NCBI GenBank assembly: GCA_000309945.1
Contig: CM001633.1
Coordinates: 4,590,058-4,654,057, forward strand
DNA from: Leptolyngbyaceae cyanobacterium JSC-12
GTDB lineage: Bacteria; Cyanobacteriota; Cyanobacteriia; Leptolyngbyales; Leptolyngbyaceae
Length of the DNA: 64,000 nt
Direction: 5' to 3'
Each line of letters opens with the position of its first letter. Position 1 is the stretch's first letter. Below, piece after piece: positions 55,517 through 63,611 of the stretch. The notes below the pieces were generated by a model. That model was not told where the DNA came from. It worked only from the letters and a program-made list of their open reading frames with translations, and did no database searches. The translations under genes and the position numbers were made by a program.

Positions 55517-55877
55517 TCTGTTCAGGGAGATTTGATTGCAATTATTGAAGGTGTTAACGCTCTTAATGTTAGCGAAATTGTAAAAGAATATGGAGTATTA
55601 CTCTAAAAAACAAAGGCAGGAGTTAGCAAGAATAGGCTGAAAACCATCTGTTTGAGCAGCCAATTTTTAAACCGGATCACGCCCGATTAAGATTTTCTCA
55701 TTTGAAAACCTTGAGCTAACAAGATTATGCACTCATTTCTCCATCCCGTCAGAATAGTGTCATACTCCAGTGTTTAATCTGGTTGACCTGTGCTAGATAA
55801 TGCGAGCGGAAACATTTATGAAACGAAGCAATGGTTCTTCCATGAATGTTCCGAGATGTGTCTAATAGAGGGTTTTT

Positions 55878-56672
55878 ATGCCACTAAAAATCACCAGTCC
55901 TGATTTGCATTTGACTGCGATCGCAGGCGAACCAGCCATTTCCCTCGCGTCCATGCCAGACAGTTGGCAGCGTATTGCAGGGGGAACCTGGATGACTGAA
56001 CCACGGGTCTACACTGCAATGGCACAAGTGTTCCTAGCAAAAAACCGTTATGGGCACTTCCTGTTTGCAGAGCGTGCTGATACCAGCCATCTCAAATCAG
56101 CTTACTGTGAAGGGATTACCCTATTAGCCTGGGAAACTGTTGAACATTTTGGTAAAGCATTTCTGCCAGAAAGTTACCCCGATTTGCAGGAAATCCGTCG
56201 CACGATCCAATCGCATCATCACCAGTATGAAGAACGTATCTCATTAGTGAATATCGTCAGCGACCTGTTTAATGAACTTCGCTACGATGTACCAGCAACG
56301 TTTTACTGGACGTTTCTACATCCTTTGCAACGTTCTAATCTATTTGAGGTTCGTTCATTTCGCTTTAGTGAAGAAGACCTTGCGATCGCCCGTAAATTTG
56401 ATGCCATTCTTCACGGCGGCTACGTTTCTGTACTTAAACGGTTTATTGATAGCGTGTCTAGCCGTCATGGATATTTCCTGGAACATGGTTGTGGTTGCGA
56501 TAATCATTTAGCCAAACTCCAACCTTGTGATTCACCGTTTAACTACACGATTCCACCTGAAGCAAAACAAAAAACTCTCCGGGCCTTTTTCTGGAGTGTG
56601 ATGGAAGAATACTTACTGTTTGAGTTGCGTTCGGCAACCCGGTTAGTTTACGCCGATAATACGGTTATGTAA
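55878..56672 (+). CDS. Unrecognised 264-residue protein with Cys/His cluster
   Basis: I do not recognise a family. The protein has SHLKSAYCEGITLLAWETVE (middle), a His-rich IQSHHHQYEERISLVNIVSD and, near residue 204, YFLEHGCGCDNHLAKLQPCD, a cysteine/histidine cluster that could bind a metal. There is no signal peptide or membrane helix. The C-terminal ARG-containing helix EYLLFELRSATRLVY is strongly helical. It is convergent with the gene ending at 56683 (10-bp gap). The ATG at 55878 follows AGAGGG. Confidence 0.72.
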   Translation: MPLKITSPDLHLTAIAGEPAISLASMPDSWQRIAGGTWMTEPRVYTAMAQVFLAKNRYGHFLFAERADTSHLKSAYCEGITLLAWETVEHFGKAFLPESYPDLQEIRRTIQSHHHQYEERISLVNIVSDLFNELRYDVPATFYWTFLHPLQRSNLFEVRSFRFSEEDLAIARKFDAILHGGYVSVLKRFIDSVSSRHGYFLEHGCGCDNHLAKLQPCDSPFNYTIPPEAKQKTLRAFFWSVMEEYLLFELRSATRLVYADNTVM

Positions 56673-56682
56673 TCAATATTCA

Positions 56683-57123
56683 TCAACTATCCATGCATGA
56701 GGGGATGTGATCCATAACATCCCCTGCATTTCGGTAGACTTGCCAGGGAGAGCCATTGCGGTGTAATAAAGAACCTCGATCCGTAACGCATATTGCGACA
56801 GAGGCATCTTCACTTGGTCCTCTAAACAGAGTCGCCATATGATTCCTGTATCCTCCTAAACCATATTGATCGCAAGTGATTCGTTCTTCAATTACAATGA
56901 ACGTTTTTTGAATTAAACTACAGTCTGCCTGGATTGCTAAAAGCCTACTTTTGATTTCTTGCAAGCACTCTTGTGGTGGTAGGCATTGGGCAACTTGGAG
57001 AGCAGCGTTGATTTTTTGCCGCAACTCTTGTTTAATGCGCGATCGCTGATTTGAATTAGACAAATCTGTCAGATCTGTTTTGCTGAAGGAAATCAGCTGA
57101 GTTGGTTCAATTAATGGATTCAT
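56683..57123 (-). CDS. Unrecognised 146-residue protein
   Basis: I choose the ATG at 57123 (MNPLIEPTQLISFSKTDLTD); the longer frame from 57213 overlaps the small peptide gene upstream. The first half is helical with RSRIKQELRQKINAALQVAQ and CLPPQECLQEIKSRLLAIQA. The second half has ITCDQYGLGGYRNHMATLFR and a GSPWQVYRNAGDVMDHIPSC end. No motif suggests a function. It appears to be last in an operon with the exported 147-residue protein and the 34-residue membrane peptide. Confidence 0.65.
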   Translation of the reverse strand: MNPLIEPTQLISFSKTDLTDLSNSNQRSRIKQELRQKINAALQVAQCLPPQECLQEIKSRLLAIQADCSLIQKTFIVIEERITCDQYGLGGYRNHMATLFRGPSEDASVAICVTDRGSLLHRNGSPWQVYRNAGDVMDHIPSCMDS

Positions 57124-57182
57124 TAGGTCACCCCACCTAAAAACATTATGGATGTGGAGAGCACCCTGATCCAACATTTGCT

Positions 57183-57287
57183 CTAGTGCGGAAGAGAACA
57201 GTGCACAGTACAAACTAGAAACATAACGCCAACTATTGCTGGAATTAGAATGAGAGATTGAGCAGGACGATAACGAAGCTTAGTCAT
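57183..57287 (-). CDS. 34-residue membrane peptide
   Basis: This short frame encodes MTKLRYRPAQ followed by one hydrophobic helix (SLILIPAIVGVMFLVCTVHC) and SLPH. It has a near-perfect ribosome-binding site AAGGAGG six nt before the ATG at 57287. It lies between the exported protein gene (57323-57766) and the 146-residue gene on the same strand, so an operon is likely. Small single-span peptides often tune a neighbouring membrane protein. It is too short for most gene finders. Confidence 0.6.
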   Translation of the reverse strand: MTKLRYRPAQSLILIPAIVGVMFLVCTVHCSLPH

Positions 57288-57322
57288 TCGTGTCCTCCTT
57301 AGGTTAGCTAAGTTTTGAACAG

Positions 57323-57766
57323 TTATGGACGCACAGTTACGGGGAACTTCAATTCAAACGGAGCAAAACTTTCATCCTTTGATTGCCCCGTTAAAACTAC
57401 TGTGTAACGACCGGGTTTTGGGAATGTAATCATTGTGCGAATTACCTCATGCTCTTTTTGATGGCCTTCGAGCGGCATCAGTGAGATGGGTAGATGATGC
57501 GCGATCGCACGATTACGTGAATCATAAGCTGCAACACGACAATCACAGTTAGAACCGGAAATCATATTGCCGCCGCGTCGCATCAGCATAAACCACGTGA
57601 GCGTTGGCTTTTTGGCATAGGGTGAATCATCAGGATCAAGATGAATCATGGCACCAACATCACCATCCGTCATCATTTTTTGGTGGGCGGTTAGGGGTGT
57701 ATCCACCATGGAAACCAACATGAAACCACAAACAGCCAAGCCAATTACTGAAAGAATTCTATTCAC
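57323..57766 (-). CDS. Exported protein, cyanobacterial family of unknown function
   Basis: The GTG start at 57766 is supported by AGGAG about 8 nt upstream; the longer frame to 57820 lacks this. A signal peptide (ILSVIGLAVCGFMLVSMVDT) precedes a beta-rich domain: DGDVGAMIHLDPDDSPYAKK, LTWFMLMRRGGNMISGSNCD then CRVAAYD (a Cys-x-Cys), and a final FPKPGRYTVVLTGQSKDESF. The layout suggests an immunoglobulin-like periplasmic fold that might bind a metal through CDC and His residues. I recall similar proteins in other cyanobacteria but no proven role. Confidence 0.72.
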   Translation of the reverse strand: MNRILSVIGLAVCGFMLVSMVDTPLTAHQKMMTDGDVGAMIHLDPDDSPYAKKPTLTWFMLMRRGGNMISGSNCDCRVAAYDSRNRAIAHHLPISLMPLEGHQKEHEVIRTMITFPKPGRYTVVLTGQSKDESFAPFELKFPVTVRP

Positions 57767-57820
57767 TTTGATCTCCTGTATTGAAGAGTGTTTCAATAAG
57801 CATTGCTTAGCTATTGCCAT

Positions 57821-58329
57821 ACGAAGTGTGGCAACGGTAAGTCAGAGAGCCTGCTCAGACTGGGTGTTTTAGCAGCATGTTAGGTTTTAAGCTGTCTGAC
57901 CAAAGCTCTTTAGTGACATAATGGAGCGTGGCTCTGCTGTTTGCATAGGTTTTCAGCAGAAGCTTATGTCAGTCTTGAACAACTAGTTAATCCTTGAAAA
58001 GGAATGTAGTGAGAGTATGAAAGAACGTAGGCAATCACGCTATTTCATCACTCTATTGAAGAATGAGGTACTTCCAAAGTATTCAAGTCCGTTACAAGAA
58101 CGGTAGAAGCAACTCTCGGACTTGAGCCACTATGGTAAAGCAAAATTCTTGTTAGATAGAACATCTGGTTGATGCACTTTTACAGGTTATCCCATCAATA
58201 TTTGAATGTCCAGTTAATTAGAACCAGATTAAATACTGTTCTAGTTAAATCGAATTACCAATCGGGGTTAATAATGAAAGGCGATCGCGCAACTTGCTAT
58301 CCCACTAAGCATCATAAGGACAATCCATC
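57821..58329. other. Intergenic region before the MFS gene
   Basis: This 509-bp divergent gap has no confident gene. One 29-codon frame (58017-58106, MKERRQSRYFITLLKNEVLP) has only a weak ribosome-binding site and is probably chance. The proximal part should contain promoters for the exported-protein operon (minus) and the MFS gene (plus). No riboswitch or repeat was seen. Confidence 0.35.
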
Positions 58330-59832
58330 ATGACGAGTCCAGATTCTCCATCTACGGAATCCCCGGTATCTTTTGAAGCATGGCTGGATACGTCTGGAGT
58401 GACTCGTGCTATGTGGCTGCTTTGGGTTTTATCCGCTGGGTTGATTGCCCTGGATGGGTTTGATTTTTTCATTATTGGTGTTGCTCTTCCGTTTTTGAAG
58501 CGCGACTTCAGTTTAAGTTCTGCCGAAGTTGGAGCCGTAGCCGTAGCAGCCGTAGCAGGCTCACTCATCGGTTCACTCACATTAGGTCCAATTACTGATA
58601 GAGTAGGGCGGCAACGGATGTTAATTGCGGATGTTGCACTTTTTATTCTGGCAACAGCAGGCACGACGTTTGCCTGGAATGCACCTTCGTTGATTGCATT
58701 CCGATTTCTGGTAGGGATTGGCATTGGTGCAGACTACCCTATTAGCGTAGCCTACATCACTGAGAACGTGCCTTCCCGTCTACGTGGACGCATGGTGATT
58801 GGAGCTTTTACCTTTCAAGCAGTAGGAGCATTGCTCGGAGCATTAACCGGAGTAGTTGTGATTCACTTATTTCAAATGCTTTATCCTGACTCCACTCAAC
58901 CTGCTATTCAATATGCCTGGCGCTGGATGCTGGGAGTTGGTTTAATGCTAGCGATCGCAGTTGGCATCATCCGCTTTAACTTCTTGTTAGAAAGTCCTCG
59001 CTACTACATTGCGAAAGGAAACTATGATGCCGCATCCAAAGCCGCATCATTGCTCCTGGAAACTTCTATCATGATCACTCCCGAAACTGACCCACCTGCT
59101 CGCGAACCCAATTTGAGCTATGGTGCGTTATTCTCCCCACAATTTCGCCGCAATACACTGTTTGCATCATTGCCCTGGTTTTTGCAAGACATCGCTACCT
59201 ATGGTATCGGCATTTTCACGCCAACTATTATTGAAGCACTTGCCTTTGCTAGCGAACCTGATTTATTAACCAGAGAAATAGCATCAGCAAGAAGTTCTGC
59301 CCTTGTAGATGTATTTCTCATTGCTGGGTTCTTAATTGCTATCTGGTTGATTGAGTGGGTGGGGCGAGTCCGGCTCCAAGTTGTAGGTTTTCTAGGAATG
59401 GCAGCAGGATTAGGAATTTTAGCGGTGTGCGATCGCTTGCCCACTCAAACTAACGCTACACTCATCTGGGTATTTATTGGCTTTTTCATTTTCAACCTAA
59501 TGATGAATGCAGGACCCAACTCCACAACCTTTTTACTATCCGGTGAGGTGTTCCCAACCTCCATTCGTGCCAGTGGGGCTGGATTTGCTGCCGCCTTTGC
59601 CAAAGTAGGAGCAGTGTTGGGCACGTTCGCGTTGCCAGTTCTCAAACAGTCTTGGGGAGTGTCTACCTTACTATGGGTGTTGGCATTATGCTGTGCACTG
59701 GCAGCCATGATTACTTATGGGTTGCGAGTTGAAACCACTGGGCGATCGCTAGAAGCTGTGACGTGCAATGGGCACTCTGAAAATGAAGCCTCCGAACCAG
59801 CAGAACAACTCCAGCACGCCCGCCCCCAGTAA
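58330..59832 (+). CDS. Major facilitator superfamily transporter
   Basis: This 500-residue protein has 12 membrane helices. The MFS signature between helices 2 and 3 is GPITDRVGRQRMLIADVALF; RFLVGIGIGADYPISVAYIT and VPSRLRGRMVIGAF follow in the sugar/metabolite porter style. A second signature copy after helix 8 reads LIEWVGRVRLQVVGF. Substrates of this branch include sugars, aromatic acids and phosphate. The C-terminal 30 residues are hydrophilic. AAGGA lies 10 nt before the ATG at 58330. No enzyme genes next to it hint at the substrate. Confidence 0.9.
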   Translation: MTSPDSPSTESPVSFEAWLDTSGVTRAMWLLWVLSAGLIALDGFDFFIIGVALPFLKRDFSLSSAEVGAVAVAAVAGSLIGSLTLGPITDRVGRQRMLIADVALFILATAGTTFAWNAPSLIAFRFLVGIGIGADYPISVAYITENVPSRLRGRMVIGAFTFQAVGALLGALTGVVVIHLFQMLYPDSTQPAIQYAWRWMLGVGLMLAIAVGIIRFNFLLESPRYYIAKGNYDAASKAASLLLETSIMITPETDPPAREPNLSYGALFSPQFRRNTLFASLPWFLQDIATYGIGIFTPTIIEALAFASEPDLLTREIASARSSALVDVFLIAGFLIAIWLIEWVGRVRLQVVGFLGMAAGLGILAVCDRLPTQTNATLIWVFIGFFIFNLMMNAGPNSTTFLLSGEVFPTSIRASGAGFAAAFAKVGAVLGTFALPVLKQSWGVSTLLWVLALCCALAAMITYGLRVETTGRSLEAVTCNGHSENEASEPAEQLQHARPQ

Positions 59833-60140
59833 TTGCTATATGAAAAAATTCAATTCTTGGGGTTTTCATTTGCATGGCATCCTGGGCGGTCGTTTGCAGA
59901 GCGAAATGTTTACTCATCAGAAATTGCTGCAAATATCACTTGATCAACACCCCCAAAAAGAATACTAATTGGAGCATTGTTAGGTACACCGCGTTGCTGA
60001 TGGTGTTGAGGCATGAGCATTGTTGGAGGTCAATACGACCTAGATACCGGAACAGTAACAACTCTCGGTTAATCATCTCGCTTAATAAAGGAGAATGTCA
60101 GGAAACTTTGACCAAATATTGCAGATAAATAATTGCTTCT
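59833..60140. other. Intergenic region with possible carbonic-anhydrase remnant
   Basis: No intact gene is seen. A 19-codon frame at 60013-60072 reads MSIVGGQYDLDTGTVTTLG, which resembles the C-terminal end of cyanobacterial beta-carbonic anhydrases; nothing upstream in that frame continues the match, so at most it is a fragment. A TTGACC (60108-60113) followed by an AT-rich stretch (60126-60133) could be promoter elements for the riboswitch transcript. Confidence 0.3.
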
Positions 60141-60154
60141 GTAACAATCAATAC
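60141..60154. promoter_or_regulatory. NtcA-type box GTA-N8-TAC
   Basis: GTA at 60141-60143 and TAC at 60152-60154 are separated by exactly 8 nt (ACAATCAA), the consensus of the nitrogen regulator NtcA. It ends 9 nt before the riboswitch aptamer. That position would put any start site within or next to the box, which suits repression by NtcA rather than class II activation, as described for gif genes. The motif alone occurs by chance about once per 4 kb, so the context carries the call. Confidence 0.55.
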
Positions 60155-60161
60155 AGAAATA

Positions 60162-60240
60162 ATCGTTCATCTCCTAACCGTTTGGCTTCACCATCGCATC
60201 GCAGGAGACGGAAGTAGGGCTTGAACCCGAAGGAACGCGC
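60162..60240 (+). ncRNA. Glutamine riboswitch (glnA-type aptamer)
   Basis: The conserved core is present in order. P1 is CGTTC (60164-60168) with GAACG (60233-60237). P2 is TCTCCT (60170-60175) with AGGAGA (60203-60208). The invariant internal loop ACGGAAGTAGG follows, and P3 is GGG (60217-60219) with CCC (60226-60228). The conserved 3' strand CGAAGGAACGCGC completes it. This is the glnA/Downstream-peptide RNA family that binds L-glutamine in cyanobacteria. It ends 31 nt before the ATG of the 142-residue gene, close enough to control its ribosome-binding site (GGAG at 60261-60264). Confidence 0.92.
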
Positions 60241-60271
60241 TTCATTTATTGGCATGTAATGGAGCGATTTT

Positions 60272-60700
60272 ATGGAAATCCGTTGGCAAAACTATCGAAA
60301 CTTAGAGATGATTCCAAACACAGTTCGTCATCCTGGTATAGGCACTTCAGCTTTTGCCACTTGGGTACAACAGAGATTACAAGGATTTGATAAGTCATTT
60401 GCAAATCACCTTGCCCTTCAACAGCAGGTTGAACATTTGGAACGGTGCTGGTCTAAAAGTGAGCTTGAGATTTCCGAAACTAACTACATCAATATTTTTG
60501 GGGTAGTTTGGAGCGTGTTGAAACAATCTGTCCTGCATAGAATTTCCTCCCAACAGCAAGAACCTACAATTCAGAGGCTACAGGGTACTCAAGGAAGCTT
60601 TTGGTATGCCTATGACCCTGTCACCGGACAGACCACTTACTTAGAGTCTGAAAGAGAGTTAGACAGATGGCTTGAGGAGTGGTTTTGTCGTAATCTTTAG
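60272..60700 (+). CDS. Unrecognised 142-residue protein under a glutamine riboswitch
   Basis: This soluble protein opens MEIRWQNYRNLEMIPNTVRH. It has a helical centre (LALQQQVEHLERCWSKSELE) and a compact C-terminal part, GSFWYAYDPVTGQTTYLESE then RELDRWLEEWF, that looks like a small beta-hairpin plus helix module. I see no likeness to the glutamine synthetase inactivating factors IF7 or IF17, or to glutamine synthetase. Its leader carries a glutamine aptamer and an NtcA-type box, so expression should follow nitrogen status. A role in nitrogen control, perhaps binding an enzyme or regulator, is inferred from regulation only. GGAG lies 7 nt before the ATG. Confidence 0.8.
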   Translation: MEIRWQNYRNLEMIPNTVRHPGIGTSAFATWVQQRLQGFDKSFANHLALQQQVEHLERCWSKSELEISETNYINIFGVVWSVLKQSVLHRISSQQQEPTIQRLQGTQGSFWYAYDPVTGQTTYLESERELDRWLEEWFCRNL

Positions 60701-60786
60701 GGCGGCTTATTTCCATCCTGAATAGTTTCTCAAATAGTGCTGAGATTCAAAATTTACCGCCACAGAAGCTTTACATACTGGCTGAC

Positions 60787-60830
60787 TCTGATAGGACACC
60801 TTTCTTCTGATAGGACACCTTTTCTATAAT
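60787..60830 (+). promoter_or_regulatory. Promoter with paired upstream repeat for the CHAT gene
   Basis: A 16-bp direct repeat CTGATAGGACACCTTT occurs at 60788-60803 and 60807-60822 (period 19). It is followed at 60825-60830 by TATAAT, a consensus -10 box, about 70 nt before the CHAT gene. The repeat occupies the place of the -35 element, the usual position for an activator. The core is shared, reversed, with the pair at 55099-55134. Confidence 0.55.
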
Positions 60831-60898
60831 CATCGACGAACTTAAAAAACAAAGGCATAATGCAGAAAGCTTTTCACTAAAATTAGTCTGAGTGAAGC

Positions 60899-63547
60899 AT
60901 GACTGTGTTGAACGTGTTGAAGGCTGTTCAGAGCTGGAAAGTCTTCTTAAAACGGCAGTTTTGGAAATATGGATGCCTCAGTGTTGCTGTTGGACTGGCT
61001 GTCATATTTTTGAGTCAGGAAGCGCTACCAGCAGGTGGCATCTCTAGCGTCAGAGTGACGCATTTCAGAGTTTCCATGGCTCCAGCGATCGCGGATGATC
61101 CAGTTCAACTGACGCAATTAGGAAGGAAGTATTTTCATGCAGGGCAATTTGTAGCTGCAGCAAGGGCTTGGGAGCAGGCAGCGCAAGGCTTCTTGGCTCG
61201 TGGCGATCGCTTAAACCAGGCATCTGTGCTGAGTAATCTAGCATTGGCGTATCAGCAATTAGGCCAGTGGTCAGAGGCAAACTCCACAATCTCAGAAAGC
61301 TTGAAAATTTTAAGTAATCAGTTGCTGAAAGTTAGCCATCAGGAAAGAGAACGTTCCACTCTCTTAGCACAAACTCTCAATATTCAAGGTAGTTTGCAAT
61401 TAGGGCAAGGACAAGCAGAACAAGCACTGGCAACTTGGCAAGAAGCAACCGCAACGTATCGCCGCATCCAAGATGCCGCAGGGGTAACTCGCAGTTTAAT
61501 CAATCAAACTCAAGCCTATCGGGCATTAGGGCTATATCCTCGAGCAAAATCAACCTTGGCAGAAGTCAATCAAACCTTGCAACAACAACCAGATTCGCTG
61601 TTGAAAGCCGCAGGGTTAATGAATTTTGGTGATGCCTTACGCCTTGTTGGAGAATTAGAGCAGTCTGAAACTGTATTGCGGCAAAGTTTAGCCATTGCAA
61701 AACGACTTCAGTCTTCAACCGATATCCCACTGGTACTCTTGAGTTTGGGGAACACTGCACGTGCTAAACAAGAATTTGATAGCGCCTTAAACTATTACCG
61801 ACAGGCGATCGCCGCTTCTGATTCGCCAAATACCACTGTTCAAGCTCAACTCAACCAGCTACGCTTACTCATCGAAACACAACAATTGCAAGAAGCTCAA
61901 TCTCTGGTTCCCAATATTTGCACTCAACTTGAAGCTCTACCTATAAGCCGAACAGCTATTTACGCACGGGTTAACTTTGCCCAAAGTGCCATGCGTTTAG
62001 AGCAAACCATTCCCTATTCTCAACTGGCTCAACTCTTGGCAGCAGGAGCACAATTTGCCAGAGAAATTGGTGACCAACGAGCAGAATCCTATGCACTTGG
62101 TTATCTGGGTGAGTTATATGAGCGGAACCAACAGCATACAGAAGCTAAAACCCTCACAGACAAGGCACTTTTCCTAGCTCAGCTCAGCAATGCCCCTGAA
62201 ATTTCCTATCGATGGCAATGGCAACTTGGGCGTATCTTGCGATCGCAAGACAAACTAGAACCCGCTGTTACTGCTTACAGACAGGCAGTCAAAACCCTGC
62301 AATCAATTCGTAATGAGCTAGTTGCTAGCAATCCAGATATTCAATTCTCATTTCGAGAAAGCGTAGAACCCGTCTATCGCGAATTTGTTGCTTTATTACT
62401 AGAGCCAGTCAACGGCAAAGATACTAGCCAAGAAAACTTAAAAGAAGCACGCGAAGTAATCGAATCACTACAATTAGCAGAGCTAGACAACTTCTTCAAA
62501 GAAGCATGCTTAACCAGTAATCCAACGCCTCTTGATAAAGTCGATCCCAAAAACACCAGCGCTGTCATCTATCCTATTATCCTGCCAGAGCGCTTAGAAG
62601 TAGTATTATCAATTCCCAATAAACCATTGCGCCACTACGCAAGTGCAATTCCCCAAAAAGAACTAGAACGCCTAGCGGAGCAAATGCGGCGATCACTTAG
62701 ACGAACTTCCACCTCCAAAGAACGATTAGAAATTGCCCAGAAACTTTACAATCTGCTTATTCGCCCTGCAGAAGCCGACCTAGCAAATAACAATATTCAA
62801 ACCCTAGCATTTGTCCTAGATGGATCATTCAAAAACTTACCCATGGCAGCCTTGCATGATGGCAGACGTTACTTAGTTGAGAAATACAACCTTGCGCTGA
62901 CCCCCGGTTTACAATTACTCGACCCACGCCCACTCAAACAGCAACAGTTAAAAGTGTTAGTAGGAGCGCTCAGTCAAGAAAGGCAAGGATTTTCAGCTTT
63001 GCCAGGAGTGGAAACGGAAATTCAACAAATTCAGACAAAAGTTCCGTCCCAGGTATTGTTCAATCAAACTTTTACAACTTCTACATTCCAGCAGCAGGTC
63101 AGCGCCAATCCTTACCGGGTTGTACATCTAGCCACCCACGGACAATTTAGTTCCAACGCAGATGAAACATTTATTCTGACCTGGGATCAGCGAATTGACG
63201 TAAAACAATTAGGAGAACTATTACAAGCCCGCGAGCAAGAAGTTCGCATTCCCATCGAACTTTTGGTGCTCAGCGCTTGTCAAACGGCAGAAGGTGACAA
63301 ACGAGCTGCATTGGGACTGGCGGGTGTGGCAGTTCGTTCAGGAGCACGCAGCACATTAGCATCCCTTTGGGCAGTAGATGATCAATCCACATCCCAATTG
63401 ATGGTACAGTTCTACCAAGAATTGGCACGCCCTGGTACAACTAAAGCTGAAGCGCTGCGACAATCCCAGATTAAATTGCTGCAAACTCGCCAATTCCGTC
63501 ATCCTTTTTACTGGGCACCGTTTGTTTTGATCGGTAACTGGTTATGA
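60899..63547 (+). CDS. TPR-CHAT caspase-like protease
   Basis: This 882-residue protein has an N-terminal hydrophobic segment (LSVAVGLAVIFLSQEALPAG) that may be a signal or anchor. About 10 TPR units follow (residues about 70-470; for example LNQASVLSNLALAYQQLGQW), then a C-terminal CHAT domain (about 590-882). The catalytic dyad is visible: HLATHG (His near 747) and LVLSACQTAEG (Cys near 794), then GLAGVAVRSGARSTLASLWA and the final HPFYWAPFVLIGNW. CHAT proteases are caspase/separase relatives, often activated by partners bound to the TPRs. It lies 198 bp behind the riboswitch gene, with its own likely promoter. Confidence 0.93.
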   Translation: MTVLNVLKAVQSWKVFLKRQFWKYGCLSVAVGLAVIFLSQEALPAGGISSVRVTHFRVSMAPAIADDPVQLTQLGRKYFHAGQFVAAARAWEQAAQGFLARGDRLNQASVLSNLALAYQQLGQWSEANSTISESLKILSNQLLKVSHQERERSTLLAQTLNIQGSLQLGQGQAEQALATWQEATATYRRIQDAAGVTRSLINQTQAYRALGLYPRAKSTLAEVNQTLQQQPDSLLKAAGLMNFGDALRLVGELEQSETVLRQSLAIAKRLQSSTDIPLVLLSLGNTARAKQEFDSALNYYRQAIAASDSPNTTVQAQLNQLRLLIETQQLQEAQSLVPNICTQLEALPISRTAIYARVNFAQSAMRLEQTIPYSQLAQLLAAGAQFAREIGDQRAESYALGYLGELYERNQQHTEAKTLTDKALFLAQLSNAPEISYRWQWQLGRILRSQDKLEPAVTAYRQAVKTLQSIRNELVASNPDIQFSFRESVEPVYREFVALLLEPVNGKDTSQENLKEAREVIESLQLAELDNFFKEACLTSNPTPLDKVDPKNTSAVIYPIILPERLEVVLSIPNKPLRHYASAIPQKELERLAEQMRRSLRRTSTSKERLEIAQKLYNLLIRPAEADLANNNIQTLAFVLDGSFKNLPMAALHDGRRYLVEKYNLALTPGLQLLDPRPLKQQQLKVLVGALSQERQGFSALPGVETEIQQIQTKVPSQVLFNQTFTTSTFQQQVSANPYRVVHLATHGQFSSNADETFILTWDQRIDVKQLGELLQAREQEVRIPIELLVLSACQTAEGDKRAALGLAGVAVRSGARSTLASLWAVDDQSTSQLMVQFYQELARPGTTKAEALRQSQIKLLQTRQFRHPFYWAPFVLIGNWL

Positions 63548-63568
63548 AACAGAATTAGCCATTACACA

Positions 63569-63600
63569 AAAGGCTCCCTTCATCAGAGAAGGGAGCCTTT
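63569..63600. terminator. Bidirectional intrinsic terminator
   Basis: A perfect 13-bp stem (AAAGGCTCCCTTC at 63569-63581 with its complement at 63588-63600) has an ATCAGA loop. The minus strand ends in TTTTG, so it should stop rRNA operon transcription after 5S. The plus strand ends in TTTA and can stop the CHAT transcript. Confidence 0.87.
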
Positions 63601-63611
63601 ATCCAAGACGG

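Larger units (their letters stand above)
54771..55877. other. Accessory intergenic region with gene remnants
   Basis: This gap of about 1.1 kb contains no intact gene. It holds paired GTCCTAT-N-AGACA motifs (55099-55134), an AraC-family fragment (55361-55516) and a short frame with transposase-like helix-turn-helix character (near 55530-55600, DLIAIIEGVNALNVSEIVKE). The 15-mer TAAAAAACAAAGGCA (55604-55618) recurs at 60844-60858, as does GCTGACTCTG (55138-55147 and 60781-60790). The region looks like an insertion graveyard. Confidence 0.55.

Noticed and set aside
58017..58106. 29-codon frame before the MFS gene
   Set aside because: Weak ribosome-binding site, no hydrophobic or conserved pattern; probably chance.
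60095..60217. Forty-codon frame with a strong AAAGGAG site reading through the NtcA box and aptamer
   Set aside because: It overlaps the conserved riboswitch core and encodes a low-complexity Asn/Arg-rich peptide; the RNA explanation is far stronger.
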